Below are positions 1 through 6,817 of a DNA stretch of 12,156 nucleotides, one piece after another. The stretch spans positions 1-12,156 of the forward strand of contig JAQTVS010000053.1 of assembly GCA_028706735.1 (NCBI GenBank). Direction: 5' to 3'. The stretch comes from Thiomonas sp. Lineage in GTDB: Bacteria; Pseudomonadota; Gammaproteobacteria; Burkholderiales; Burkholderiaceae_C. A program made the translations under genes and the position numbers. Numbering within the stretch: the stretch's first letter is position 1; every line of letters starts with the position of its first letter. Under the pieces are notes generated by a model. The model was not told the DNA's origin, did not search any database, and saw only the letters and a list, made by a program, of their open reading frames with translations.

Positions 1-80
1 GCGCGCCGGCGGTCTGCGGGTCTGTCCGTGCGAGAAAGCCGAACTCATAGATGGGGCAGGGTGGACGCTTTGAAAATGAC
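1..80. other. Left edge, no confident gene
   Basis: No gene could be recognised here. On the plus strand, the frame beginning at base 2 is open from the window edge to a TGA at 71-73, and another frame ends in TAG at 48-50. Either could be the C-terminal tail of a gene that converges on rpmE2, but about 23 codons are too few to identify anything. No convincing minus-strand start is visible. Confidence 0.3.
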
Positions 81-103
81 AACGGGCAGCCGCGCTGCCC
101 GTT
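81..103 (-). terminator. Intrinsic terminator of rpmE2
   Basis: There is a perfect 9-bp inverted repeat, AACGGGCAG at 81-89 and CTGCCCGTT at 95-103, with a 5-base loop. Read on the minus strand, the hairpin is followed by GTCATTTTC, a short T-rich stretch. It starts 55 bases past the rpmE2 stop. On the plus strand no T run follows, so the polarity fits termination of the minus-strand trxA-rho-rpmE2 unit. The U tract is short, so efficiency is uncertain. Confidence 0.7.
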
Positions 104-157
104 CAGTCAATCGCCCGCGGGATTGCTTGGGCAATCCGCAGCTTCAGACACAGGCGC

Positions 158-418
158 TCAGGCCTTGCCAGCCGCCTTGGCGAACTTCTGGCGGAATTTC
201 TCGACGCGGCCGCCCAGCGTGTCGATGCTCTTTTGCTTGCCGGTGTAGAAGGGGTGCGACTCTCCGCTGGTTTCCACCTTGTACAGGGGCACTTCGCGGC
301 CATCGTCGAGCTTGACGCTTTCACGCGTCTGGGCGGTGGAGGAGATGATGATCTTCGAGCCGGTGGACAGGTCGAGGAAGCAGACGTCGCGGTATTGGGG
401 GTGGATTCCGGGTTTCAT
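158..418 (-). CDS. rpmE2: 50S ribosomal protein L31, type B
   Basis: 86-residue ribosomal protein L31 of the large subunit, which helps bridge the two ribosomal subunits. The N-terminal [12 protein letters not shown] and the central [10 protein letters not shown] motif, followed by a basic tail (VEKFRQKF), are typical of the family. The CxxC zinc ligands of type A L31 are absent; the only cysteine is Cys13. This is therefore the zinc-independent (type B, C-minus) form. The ATG at 416-418 is chosen because AAAGGA lies 6 bases upstream (425-430). The frame stays open 28 codons further upstream, but that part has no family match. It lies downstream of rho on the same strand, a common betaproteobacterial arrangement. 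In species with both L31 forms, the zinc-free one is often Zur-controlled; no Zur-like palindrome was seen in the 114-bp leader. Confidence 0.95.
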   Translation of the reverse strand: MKPGIHPQYRDVCFLDLSTGSKIIISSTAQTRESVKLDDGREVPLYKVETSGESHPFYTGKQKSIDTLGGRVEKFRQKFAKAAGKA

Positions 419-532
419 TTCAGTTCCTTTGAGAGCGCTAGCCGCCGACGCGCGTGAACACATTGCGGGATCGAAAATCAATCGGCTGTCGGTACTTGGC
501 AAAACATAAAATTATCGCAGATTTTTCGGCGA
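419..532 (-). other. rho-rpmE2 intergenic spacer
   Basis: This 114-bp gap between the rho stop and the rpmE2 start is notably AT-rich at its rho end and contains a GATAAT-like box on the minus strand at about 511-516. No matching -35 was found. No GC-rich hairpin is present, so rho and rpmE2 may be co-transcribed. A separate rpmE2 promoter is possible but not demonstrated. Confidence 0.35.
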
Positions 533-1795
533 TTAACCGCCGCGGCGCATCATGTCGAAGAACTCGGCGTTGTTCTTGGTCTGCTTCATCTTGTCGAGCA
601 GGAATTCCATCGCCTGAATTTCGTCCATGGGATAGAGCAGTTTGCGCAGAATCCAGGCTTTCTGCAGGATTTCAGGCTTGAGCAGCAATTCTTCACGGCG
701 CGTGCCAGAGCGGTTGATCAACATGGCCGGATAGACGCGCTTTTCGGAGAGGCGACGATCCAGGTGGATTTCCATATTGCCGGTGCCCTTGAACTCTTCG
801 TAGATCACCTCGTCCATGCGGCTGCCGGTATCAACCAGCGCGGTGCCGATAATGGTGAGCGAACCGCCTTCTTCGATATTGCGCGCCGCGCCAAAAAAGC
901 GCTTCGGGCGCTGCAGGGCGTTGGCATCGACCCCGCCGGTCAAAATCTTGCCGGAGGTTGGGATGACCGTGTTGTAAGCCCGCGCCAGGCGGGTGATGGA
1001 GTCGAGCAGGATGACCACATCTTTTTTCAGTTCCACCAGACGCTTGGCCTTCTCGATGACCATTTCGGCAACCTGCACATGGCGTACAGCCGGCTCGTCG
1101 AAGGTGGAGCTCACCACTTCGCCACGCACCGAACGCTGCATTTCGGTCACTTCTTCCGGGCGCTCGTCGATCAGCAGCACGATGAGCACGACCTCCGGGT
1201 GATTGTTGGTGATGGCGTGCGCAAGCGCCTGCAGCATCACGGTCTTGCCGCTTTTGGGCGGGGCGACCAGCAAGCCGCGTTGGCCTTTGCCGATGGGGGC
1301 CACGATGTCGATCACGCGGCCGATGATGTTTTCTTCGCCCTTGATGTCGCGCTCCAGACGCATGTGTTCCGTTGGGAAGAGCGGCGTCAGGTTCTCGAAC
1401 ATGATCTTGTTCTTGTTTTCCTCCGGGGTCACGCCGTTGACGCGATCGACCTTCACCAGCGCAAAGTAGCGTTCGCCGTCTTTGGGCACACGCACTTCGC
1501 CTTCGATGGAGTCACCGGTGTGCAGATTGAAGCGACGGATCTGGCTGGGCGAGATGTAGATGTCATCCGGCGACGCCATATAGCTCGACTCGGGCGCGCG
1601 CAGAAAGCCGAAGCCATCCGGCAACACTTCCAGGCAGCCGTCGCCGAACACCTGCTCGCCGGTGCGGGCGTGCTTCTTGAGGATGGCGAACATCAATTCC
1701 TGCTTGCGCAGGCGGCTGGCGTTCTCAATCTCGAACGACTGCGCCATTTCAAGCAGCTTGGAGACGTGTGTCGCTTTGAGTTCGGACAGATGCAT
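533..1795 (-). CDS. rho: Transcription termination factor Rho
   Basis: 420-residue hexameric RNA helicase/ATPase that binds C-rich unstructured RNA (rut sites) and releases RNA polymerase. E. coli Rho is 419 residues, and key residues fall at the same numbers. The N-terminal helix bundle covers about 1-45. The OB-fold has the RNP1-like DGFGFLR at 60-66. The Walker A is APPKSGKT at 178-185 (Lys181, Lys184). Catalytic Glu211 lies in DERPEE, Walker B is VVILLDS with Asp265, and the secondary RNA-binding Q/R loop includes Lys283. The arginine finger is Arg366. The start MHLSELK (ATG 1793-1795) is the family start, although no good Shine-Dalgarno precedes it. The frame is open a further 19 codons upstream to 1852 and those residues resemble nothing known. 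It lies downstream of trxA behind an unusual leader. Confidence 0.97.
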   Translation of the reverse strand: MHLSELKATHVSKLLEMAQSFEIENASRLRKQELMFAILKKHARTGEQVFGDGCLEVLPDGFGFLRAPESSYMASPDDIYISPSQIRRFNLHTGDSIEGEVRVPKDGERYFALVKVDRVNGVTPEENKNKIMFENLTPLFPTEHMRLERDIKGEENIIGRVIDIVAPIGKGQRGLLVAPPKSGKTVMLQALAHAITNNHPEVVLIVLLIDERPEEVTEMQRSVRGEVVSSTFDEPAVRHVQVAEMVIEKAKRLVELKKDVVILLDSITRLARAYNTVIPTSGKILTGGVDANALQRPKRFFGAARNIEEGGSLTIIGTALVDTGSRMDEVIYEEFKGTGNMEIHLDRRLSEKRVYPAMLINRSGTRREELLLKPEILQKAWILRKLLYPMDEIQAMEFLLDKMKQTKNNAEFFDMMRRGG

Positions 1796-1851
1796 GGTGA
1801 AAAGCTCGGGAGGGAAGGCTGCAAGCCGATCCGCCGTCATCGGGCGGTGCA

Positions 1852-1870
1852 TGAGCCAAGAAATGGCTCA
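1852..1870 (-). repeat. Short hairpin upstream of rho
   Basis: Perfect 7-bp inverted repeat TGAGCCA / TGGCTCA with a 5-base loop, 56 bases before the chosen rho ATG. No T run follows on the minus strand, so it is not an intrinsic terminator. It lies between the C-rich tract and the start codon, and could take part in leader folding. Confidence 0.4.
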
Positions 1871-1985
1871 CGCGACGCAGCAGATCAAAAGAGGGGAGGG
1901 GAGGGGGTCAAACAGGCCGTGTCAGGCGTATCACGGCGGGGTATCACAGCATGCGGCCGGCTCGGAATGGCCAACCGCCGGATGT

Positions 1986-2012
1986 GTTGCGCGGCGATGA
2001 TGACCGCGCAAC
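1986..2012 (-). repeat. GC-rich hairpin after trxA stop
   Basis: Perfect 9-bp inverted repeat GTTGCGCGG / CCGCGCAAC with a 9-base loop, beginning 8 bases after the trxA stop. Neither side has a T run, so it is not a classical intrinsic terminator. It could protect the trxA mRNA 3' end from exonucleases or mark the 3' end after Rho-dependent release. Confidence 0.5.
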
Positions 2013-2020
2013 GTGATGCA

Positions 2021-2350
2021 TCATAGATGGGCGTCAACGAAAGCGGTGAGCTGAGACTTGGACGCTGCGCCAACCTTGTTGCCAGCAAGCTCGCCGTTCT
2101 TGAACAGCAGCAGCGTGGGAATGCCGCGAATGCCGAACTTGGCCGGGATGGAGCGGTTCTCGTCCACGTTGACCTTCACGATGGCGAGTTTGCCTTGATA
2201 TTCACTGGCCATTTCGTCCAGCGTCGGCGCGATCATGCGGCACGGCCCGCACCATTCAGCCCAGAAGTCCACGAGCACAGGCACGCCAGACTTGAGCACA
2301 TCCTGCTCGAAATCCGCGTCGTTGGTATGTTTGATCAGTTCGCTAGCCAT
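2021..2350 (-). CDS. trxA: Thioredoxin 1
   Basis: 109-residue cytoplasmic thioredoxin, a general protein disulfide reductase recycled by thioredoxin reductase; E. coli TrxA has a similar length. The active site WCGPC is intact with Cys34 and Cys37. Asp28 in VDFWAEW matches the buried acidic residue. The cis-proline is Pro78 in [11 protein letters not shown]. The ATG at 2348-2350 has a GAGG Shine-Dalgarno 5 bases upstream (2356-2359), and the protein then begins [11 protein letters not shown]. The frame is open 22 codons further upstream, but those residues are not thioredoxin-like. The gene lies upstream of rho on the same strand, the classical trxA-rho order. No strong promoter was found in the 160-bp gap between it and ffs. 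Confidence 0.97.
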   Translation of the reverse strand: MASELIKHTNDADFEQDVLKSGVPVLVDFWAEWCGPCRMIAPTLDEMASEYQGKLAIVKVNVDENRSIPAKFGIRGIPTLLLFKNGELAGNKVGAASKSQLTAFVDAHL

Positions 2351-2510
2351 GGTCACCTCGATAGAAAGATTTGATGGGGATTTTGACACAAATTGCCGCG
2401 GTGGCGCTGATCGCAACGGAGTGAACCTGAATCAGAGACTGGGCAAACACCTTGAAGAAGCCGGCGCCCGACTGTTTGACGGCGAGCGCGGACGATTCTG
2501 AAATTGGGGG
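2351..2510 (-). other. ffs-trxA intergenic region
   Basis: This 160-bp gap contains the trxA ribosome binding site and presumably a trxA promoter, but no convincing -35/-10 pair was found. An open minus-strand frame crosses it, which I consider chance because it runs through the ffs gene. Immediately after ffs, the minus strand reads CCCCCC then AATTTC. The G run inside ffs (about 2524-2529) could pair with this C run, but the T run is too weak to call a terminator. Confidence 0.35.
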
Positions 2511-2610
2511 GTGACGAGCCGTTCCCCCGGCACTCTCGGTAAGCGGCTGTGGCTGCTTCGTTCCCGACCTGACCAAGTTCACCGCGCCGCGATGCGAGGC
2601 GGCCCGTCAC
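2511..2610 (-). ncRNA. ffs: Signal recognition particle RNA, 4.5S type
   Basis: About 100-nt small bacterial SRP RNA. It binds Ffh and helps target membrane proteins co-translationally to FtsY and the translocon. On the minus strand the diagnostic Ffh-binding core reads GGTCAGGTC, then a GGAA tetraloop closed by CG/CG, then GAAGCAGCC. This closely matches E. coli 4.5S RNA. The two ends form an almost perfect terminal helix: GTGACGGGCC at 2610-2601 pairs with GGCTCGTCAC at 2520-2511, one pair being G-U. The ends are set by this helix and may be off by a few bases. It lacks the Alu domain of the long form. It sits between the arn operon and trxA, all on the same strand. Confidence 0.95.
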
Positions 2611-2615
2611 TGCGC

Positions 2616-2621
2616 ATTCTA
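2616..2621 (-). promoter_or_regulatory. Probable -10 box of ffs
   Basis: The minus strand reads TAGAAT (one mismatch to TATAAT) five bases before the first base of the SRP RNA helix. The spacing suits a start at about 2610. The -35 region is not recognisable. Confidence 0.5.
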
Positions 2622-2673
2622 TGTTGTTTCGAAGCGGTTTTCCCGCCGCCGCACAACGACGGATTCAATCCGC

Positions 2674-3729
2674 TCAATTACCGGCGTCGTCCATCAGCGC
2701 CCGGGCCTGCGCAATGTGGCCGCGGTAGGCGTCGAAAATCTTGCGCAGCGCAGTGTCCATGTCGGCTTTGGGGGCCCAATTCAGGTCGCGCATGGTGTTG
2801 GTGATCTTGGGCACGCGGTTCTGCACGTCCTGGTAGCCCTGGCCGTAGTAGGCGCCGGAACTGGTTTCGATCAATTGCACTTGGCGGGCAAACTGGGCGT
2901 ATTCGGGCACGGAGGCGGCAATGCGCAGCATGTGCTCGGCCAGTTCTCGAATGGAATGATTGTTGGCCGGGTTGCCGATGTTGTAGATCTGGCCGCTGGC
3001 CACACCGTCCTTGTTGTCGATGATTTTCATGAGCGCGTCGATGCCGTCGTCGATGTCGGTGAAGGCGCGTTTTTGCTGCCCGCCGTCAACCAGGCTGATG
3101 GCTTCTCCGCGCACGATGTGGCCGAGAAACTGCGTCACGACGCGCGAACTGCCTTCCTTGGCGGAGAAAATGGTGTCCAGCCCCGCGCCGATCCAGTTGA
3201 ACGGGCGGAACAAGGTGTAGTTCAGTCCCTCCTGCTGGCCGTAGGCGGCGATCACGCGGTCCATCAACTGTTTGGAGCAGGCGTAAATCCAGCGCGGCTT
3301 ATTGATCGGGCCGTAGGTGAGGGGGGAGTTCTCGGGATCGAACTCGGCATCTGCGCTCATGCCATAGACCTCGGAGGTGGACGGGAACACGAGGTGCTTC
3401 TTGTGTTTGACCGCAGCGCGCACGATGGGCAGGTTGGCCTCGAAGTCGAGTTCGAACACGCGCAGCGGCGCTTTCACATAAGTGGCTGGCGTGGCGATGG
3501 CGACCAGCGGCAGGATGACGTCGCACTTGCGCACGTGGTACTCGATCCACTCCTTGTTGATGGTGATGTCGCCCTCGAAGAACTTGAAGCGCGGGTTGGG
3601 CAGCAGGTCTTCGATGCGATCGGTGTTCATGTCCATGCCGTACACCTGCCAGTCGGTGGTGGCGAGGATGCGCTTGGACAGATGATGGCCGATGAAGCCG
3701 TTGACGCCGAGGATGAGGATTTTTTTCAT
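2674..3729 (-). CDS. arnA: ArnA dehydrogenase domain: UDP-glucuronate decarboxylase
   Basis: 351-residue free-standing equivalent of the C-terminal half of E. coli ArnA. It oxidatively decarboxylates UDP-glucuronate with NAD+ to the UDP-4-keto-pentose that ArnB then aminates. It is an extended SDR enzyme. The NAD-binding GVNGFIG is at 8-14, and the family signature WIEYHVRKCDVILPLVAIATP is at about 61-81. Ser119-Glu120 in PSTSEVYG correspond to ArnA Ser433-Glu434. Tyr149 and Lys153 are in WIYACSKQ, and Arg221 in QQKRAFTD corresponds to ArnA Arg619. Conservation with ArnA is high throughout, which separates it from plain UDP-xylose synthase. The ATG overlaps the formyltransferase stop by 4 nt (ATGA), with AGGA upstream. 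It is the last gene of the arn operon, 63 bp before ffs, with no clear terminator. Confidence 0.93.
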   Translation of the reverse strand: MKKILILGVNGFIGHHLSKRILATTDWQVYGMDMNTDRIEDLLPNPRFKFFEGDITINKEWIEYHVRKCDVILPLVAIATPATYVKAPLRVFELDFEANLPIVRAAVKHKKHLVFPSTSEVYGMSADAEFDPENSPLTYGPINKPRWIYACSKQLMDRVIAAYGQQEGLNYTLFRPFNWIGAGLDTIFSAKEGSSRVVTQFLGHIVRGEAISLVDGGQQKRAFTDIDDGIDALMKIIDNKDGVASGQIYNIGNPANNHSIRELAEHMLRIAASVPEYAQFARQVQLIETSSGAYYGQGYQDVQNRVPKITNTMRDLNWAPKADMDTALRKIFDAYRGHIAQARALMDDAGN

Positions 3730-4655
3730 GATTGCAGTCCTGCGAGACTTGAGAATTGTTGTGCGTTGAGGGGTTGGCCGGGGCGCTCTGCGGCCCAGAG
3801 TTCGAGAAGGTGGATCACGCCGCCGTCAGCCGCCCTGGCGAGGATCTGCCCGCCCACGCGATGCGGGCCGACAGGCGCGGATGCGGCGAGCTGTCCGGCG
3901 AGTTCGGGCCGCGCCAGGCGGGCGCGGGCAACGATGAATTGCTGGCCGCCCAGATCGAAAAAGGCGCCGGGGTAGGGCGGGGCCACGGCTCGGATGAGGT
4001 TGTAGACCGCTTGCGCCGGTTGCGCCCAGTCGATGCGGCCATCTTCAGGCTTGCGGCCGCCGAAATAGCTGCCAGCGGCGAGATTGTTGGCGCGACGCGG
4101 CACTTCGCCGCGCTGCAGTTGCGGCAGCACGTTCCACAGCGCAATCTCGGCGGCGACGGTGAGCTTGTCGAACACCTCCTTGGCCGTATCGTCCGGCAGG
4201 ATGGGCACGGCCTGCTGCGCAACGATGTCGCCCGCATCGGGCTTGGCTTCCATGATGTGCAGCGTGGCGCCGGTCTCGGTTTCGCCGTGCAGCACGGCCC
4301 AGTTCACCGGAACCCGGCCGCGATACTTGGGCAGCAGCGAGCCGTGCAGATTGAGCGCGGCGATTCGTGCGGCAGCCAGCAGCCGCGCGGGCAGCATGCG
4401 GCGGAAGTAGAAGGAAAACAGATAGTCGGGTGCGAGCGCGGCAACCCGGTCGATCAATGCCGCGTCAACCGCGTCCTCCACATAGGCCACGGGGATGTCG
4501 GCTTCTGCCGCCACGTCGGCCACGCGATCGAACCACAGGGTTTCGGCCGGGCTGTCCGGGTGGGTGACAACGAGATCGACCTGCACGCCGCGCGCCAGCA
4601 GCGTCTTGAGGCAGCGCACGCCGACATTGTGATAGGCGAAGACGACGGCTCTCAC
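3726..4655 (-). CDS. arnA: ArnA formyltransferase domain: UDP-L-Ara4N formyltransferase
   Basis: 309-residue free-standing equivalent of the N-terminal half of ArnA. It transfers a formyl group from 10-formyltetrahydrofolate to UDP-L-Ara4N, giving UDP-L-Ara4FN. The catalytic triad falls at exactly the E. coli ArnA numbers: Asn102 and His104 in NLHGSLLPKYRGR, and Asp140 in KPDAGDIVAQ. The N-terminus VVFAYHNVGVRCL and the FSFYFRRMLP segment also match ArnA, and a C-terminal formyltransferase subdomain follows from about 200. The start is GTG (4653-4655), overlapping the arnC stop by 4 nt (GTGA), with no good Shine-Dalgarno, so translational coupling is likely. In enterobacteria this domain is fused to the dehydrogenase. 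Here the reading frame ends in TGA and the next gene starts within it. Confidence 0.93.
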   Translation of the reverse strand: MRAVVFAYHNVGVRCLKTLLARGVQVDLVVTHPDSPAETLWFDRVADVAAEADIPVAYVEDAVDAALIDRVAALAPDYLFSFYFRRMLPARLLAAARIAALNLHGSLLPKYRGRVPVNWAVLHGETETGATLHIMEAKPDAGDIVAQQAVPILPDDTAKEVFDKLTVAAEIALWNVLPQLQRGEVPRRANNLAAGSYFGGRKPEDGRIDWAQPAQAVYNLIRAVAPPYPGAFFDLGGQQFIVARARLARPELAGQLAASAPVGPHRVGGQILARAADGGVIHLLELWAAERPGQPLNAQQFSSLAGLQS

Positions 4656-5674
4656 GTTGTGGCGGCCTGTGTCTGGTTCGCTGCGCTGGTTGAAGGGGCT
4701 GCGTGCTGCACGAAAACGCCTGGCTCAGGCGGCAGGTCTTGCAATACGGCCTGCACCAGATAGCGCGGGCGCCCGCGCACCTGTTCGTAGATGCGCCCGA
4801 TGTATTCCCCCAGCAAGCCGATGCTGAACAGCACCACGCCAAGCAGGAAGAAGGTGATGGCGAACAGGGTGAACACGCCCTGCACCTGCGATCCTTCGAC
4901 AAAGCGCTGCACCATGAGGTAGAGGAACAGCGCGCCAGAAGCCAGCGCCAGCAGGATGCCCGAATACGACATGAGTTGCAGGGGGACGAGGGAGAATCCG
5001 GTGACCAGATCGAAGTTCAGCCGGATGAGCTTGAACAGCGAATACTTGGAATCTCCAGCCTGCCGCTCTTCATGCGCCACCTCGATTTCGGTGGGCTTGA
5101 GGGCGAAGGTGTAGGCCAGCGCGGGAACGAAGGTGTTGGCCTCGGTGCAGCGGTTCACCGTGTCCACCACGTCGCGGCCGTAAGCGCGCAGCATGCAGCC
5201 TTGGTCGGTCATGCGCACGCTGGTGATTTTTTCGCGCGTCCAGTTCATTGCACGGCTGGCGTAGCGGCGAAACCGGCTGTCCTGGCGCATGCGGCGGATG
5301 GTGCCGACGTAGTCGTAACCCTCGCGCATCTTGGCCACCAGATTGCCGATTTCCTCGGGCGGGTTTTGCAGGTCGGCGTCGAGGGTGACGACGATGGGCG
5401 CGCGGGTGTGCTCGAAACCCGCGAGGATGGCCATGTGCTGGCCGTAATTGCCGTTGAACAGCACCACGCGGGTGACATCCGGGCGCAGGCGTTGCTGCGC
5501 GGCCAGCAGGGCGGCGGAGCGGTCGCGGCTGCCGTCGTTGACGAACAGAATTTCGTAGGGCTCGCCCAGCGCATCGAGCGCGGGGTAGAGGCGGGCAAAC
5601 AGGGCGGCGAGTCCGGCCTCTTCGTTGTAGACGGGAACGACCACCGAAACGGCGGGGTGAGGATGCAGAGTCAT
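4652..5674 (-). CDS. arnC: Undecaprenyl-phosphate L-Ara4FN transferase
   Basis: 340-residue membrane-anchored GT2 glycosyltransferase that moves L-Ara4FN from UDP to undecaprenyl phosphate at the cytoplasmic face. The GT-A fold begins VSVVVPVYNEE (about 9-19), with NDGSRD at 46-51 and the metal-binding DAD at 99-101 within TLDADLQNPPEEI. HEERQAGDSKYS at 201-212 is the usual segment before the membrane part. Two C-terminal membrane helices are visible at about 233-256 and 266-289. The ATG at 5672-5674 overlaps the arnB stop by 4 nt (ATGA). Related GT2 enzymes (dolichol-phosphate mannose synthase-like, GtrB) look similar. The arn neighbours decide the assignment. Confidence 0.93.
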   Translation of the reverse strand: MTLHPHPAVSVVVPVYNEEAGLAALFARLYPALDALGEPYEILFVNDGSRDRSAALLAAQQRLRPDVTRVVLFNGNYGQHMAILAGFEHTRAPIVVTLDADLQNPPEEIGNLVAKMREGYDYVGTIRRMRQDSRFRRYASRAMNWTREKITSVRMTDQGCMLRAYGRDVVDTVNRCTEANTFVPALAYTFALKPTEIEVAHEERQAGDSKYSLFKLIRLNFDLVTGFSLVPLQLMSYSGILLALASGALFLYLMVQRFVEGSQVQGVFTLFAITFFLLGVVLFSIGLLGEYIGRIYEQVRGRPRYLVQAVLQDLPPEPGVFVQHAAPSTSAANQTQAATT

Positions 5675-6807
5675 AGGCCGAATTGTCGCAGCACGGCGTC
5701 GAGGGCGGCAGTCACCCGCGTCACATCGCTGTCAAGCATGCGAGGGAAAAGCGGCAGGGTGAGGATGGCTGCGCCCACCGCTTCGGCATGTGGAAAATCG
5801 CCGGGCTGGAAGCCGCGCTTGCGGTAAAGGCTGAACAGGTGAATGGGCGGATAGTGCACGCCGGTGGTTATGCCGCGATCCTTGAGCGCCTGCATCAGCG
5901 CGGCACGCGGCGCCTGCGGCGGCGGGACGATCTGGAACATATGCCAGTTGCTTTGGGTGAAGTCGCGCGGGGGGAGTTGCACGCCGCGCGCTTGCAGGTC
6001 AATGGCATCGAATGCAGTGAAATATTGCCGCGCCAGATCGCGGCGGCGGGCGTTGAACGTCTCGATGTGCTGCAACTGGCCCCAACCCACGCGCGCCGCG
6101 ACGTCGGTGAGATTGGACTTGCCGCCGACCACGTCGACCTCCATGCCGTCGAGTCCGCTGCGCTGCACACCTTGCAGGCGCAGGCGGCGGGCCAAGTCGG
6201 CGTCTGCATCCGGCGGGAGCACCAGGCAGCCGCCTTCGATGGAGGTGATGTTTTTATTGGGGTGGAAGCTGAACGAGGCGAAATCGCCAAAGCTGCCGAT
6301 ACGCTGGTCTTTCCACAGGCTGCCGATGGCCTGCGCCGCGTCTTCGATCACCCGCAGCTTGTGGCGGGCGGCGATGGCGTAGATCGCGTCCAGATCGGCG
6401 GGCAGCCCGGCGAGGTGGACAGGCAAGATGGCACGGGTGCGCGGGGTGATGGCGGCTTCGATGCGGGCGCAATCAATATTGCGCGTGACGGGGTCGATGT
6501 CGACAAACACCGGCGCGGCGCCCACGGCCAGAATGACATTGCTCGTGGCCACCCAGGACAGCGGCGTGGTGATGACTTCATCTCCCGGTCCGATGCCCAG
6601 CAGTTTGAGCGCGACTTCCATGGTCACGGTGCCGGAGGAATAGGCCAGCACTGTGCGGCCGCCGAAAAACTCGGACAGCGCCTGCTCGAATTTGGCGCAC
6701 CACGGGCCGGTGGTGATCCAGCCTGAGCGCAGCACCTCGACGACCCCGGCGATGGTGTCCTCGTCGATGTCCGGGCGGGTGAAGGGAAGAATGTCTTGGG
6801 AGGTCAT
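5671..6807 (-). CDS. arnB: UDP-Ara4O aminotransferase (PLP enzyme)
   Basis: 378-residue PLP-dependent aminotransferase of the DegT/DnrJ/EryC1 family, close in length to E. coli ArnB. It uses glutamate to convert UDP-4-keto-arabinose to UDP-L-Ara4N. Visible marks are the N-terminal FTRPDIDEDTI, the YSSGT phosphate-binding region (about 56-60), Asp156 in IEDAAQAIG, and the PLP lysine Lys185 in SFHPNKNITSIEGG. HYPPIHL near 318-324 closes the active site. The start MTSQDILPFTRP (ATG 6805-6807) gives the family N-terminus. The frame extends 36 codons upstream, but that part overlaps the preceding gene and is not ArnB-like. It starts 10 bp after the SMR gene stop without a clear Shine-Dalgarno, so reinitiation is likely. 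Confidence 0.95.
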   Translation of the reverse strand: MTSQDILPFTRPDIDEDTIAGVVEVLRSGWITTGPWCAKFEQALSEFFGGRTVLAYSSGTVTMEVALKLLGIGPGDEVITTPLSWVATSNVILAVGAAPVFVDIDPVTRNIDCARIEAAITPRTRAILPVHLAGLPADLDAIYAIAARHKLRVIEDAAQAIGSLWKDQRIGSFGDFASFSFHPNKNITSIEGGCLVLPPDADADLARRLRLQGVQRSGLDGMEVDVVGGKSNLTDVAARVGWGQLQHIETFNARRRDLARQYFTAFDAIDLQARGVQLPPRDFTQSNWHMFQIVPPPQAPRAALMQALKDRGITTGVHYPPIHLFSLYRKRGFQPGDFPHAEAVGAAILTLPLFPRMLDSDVTRVTAALDAVLRQFGL

Positions 6808-6817
6808 GCGGGAAATT

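Larger units (their letters stand above)
1796..2020 (-). promoter_or_regulatory. rho 5' leader with C-rich tract
   Basis: This 225-bp region separates trxA from rho. On the minus (mRNA) strand it holds, in order, a 9-bp GC hairpin just after trxA (2012-1986), a long single-stranded-looking stretch, a pyrimidine tract at 1908-1887 (CCCCCTCCCCTCCCCTC then TTTT), and a 7-bp hairpin (1870-1852). E. coli rho is known to be autoregulated by Rho-dependent attenuation in its leader. A C-rich, G-poor tract is what a rut site looks like, so the same control is plausible here. No -35/-10 pair stood out, so rho may also be read from trxA. The regulatory role is inference. Confidence 0.5.

Noticed and set aside
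1793..1852. Extended Rho start 19 codons upstream
   Set aside because: The extra residues are not part of the Rho family N-terminus and there is no Shine-Dalgarno at that start.
1891..1908. Intramolecular G-quadruplex on the plus strand
   Set aside because: Only three adjacent G runs are present. A fourth lies about 30 bases away, so a standard four-run quadruplex motif is not met.
764..2026. 420-codon open plus-strand frame opposite rho
   Set aside because: It lies antisense to the fully conserved rho gene. Its composition (many His, Gln, Val, Asp) is typical of the mirror frame of a GC-rich gene, and no domain is visible.
1885..2088. 67-codon minus-strand frame ending in the rho leader C-rich tract, considered as a rho leader peptide
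   Set aside because: It starts inside trxA in another frame and has no ribosome binding site. Its Pro/Ser/Leu-rich end is just the pyrimidine tract translated.
2343..2610. Minus-strand frames between ffs and trxA
   Set aside because: Both frames run through the SRP RNA gene and overlap the trxA start. There is no family resemblance and no ribosome binding site.
2621..2673. Terminator between the arn operon and ffs
   Set aside because: Only 4-5 bp stems (CGGAT/ATCCG and GCGG/CCGC) without a T run were found.
2716..3975. 419-codon open plus-strand frame opposite the two arnA genes
   Set aside because: It crosses the boundary of two well-supported genes on the other strand and has the same mirror-frame composition.
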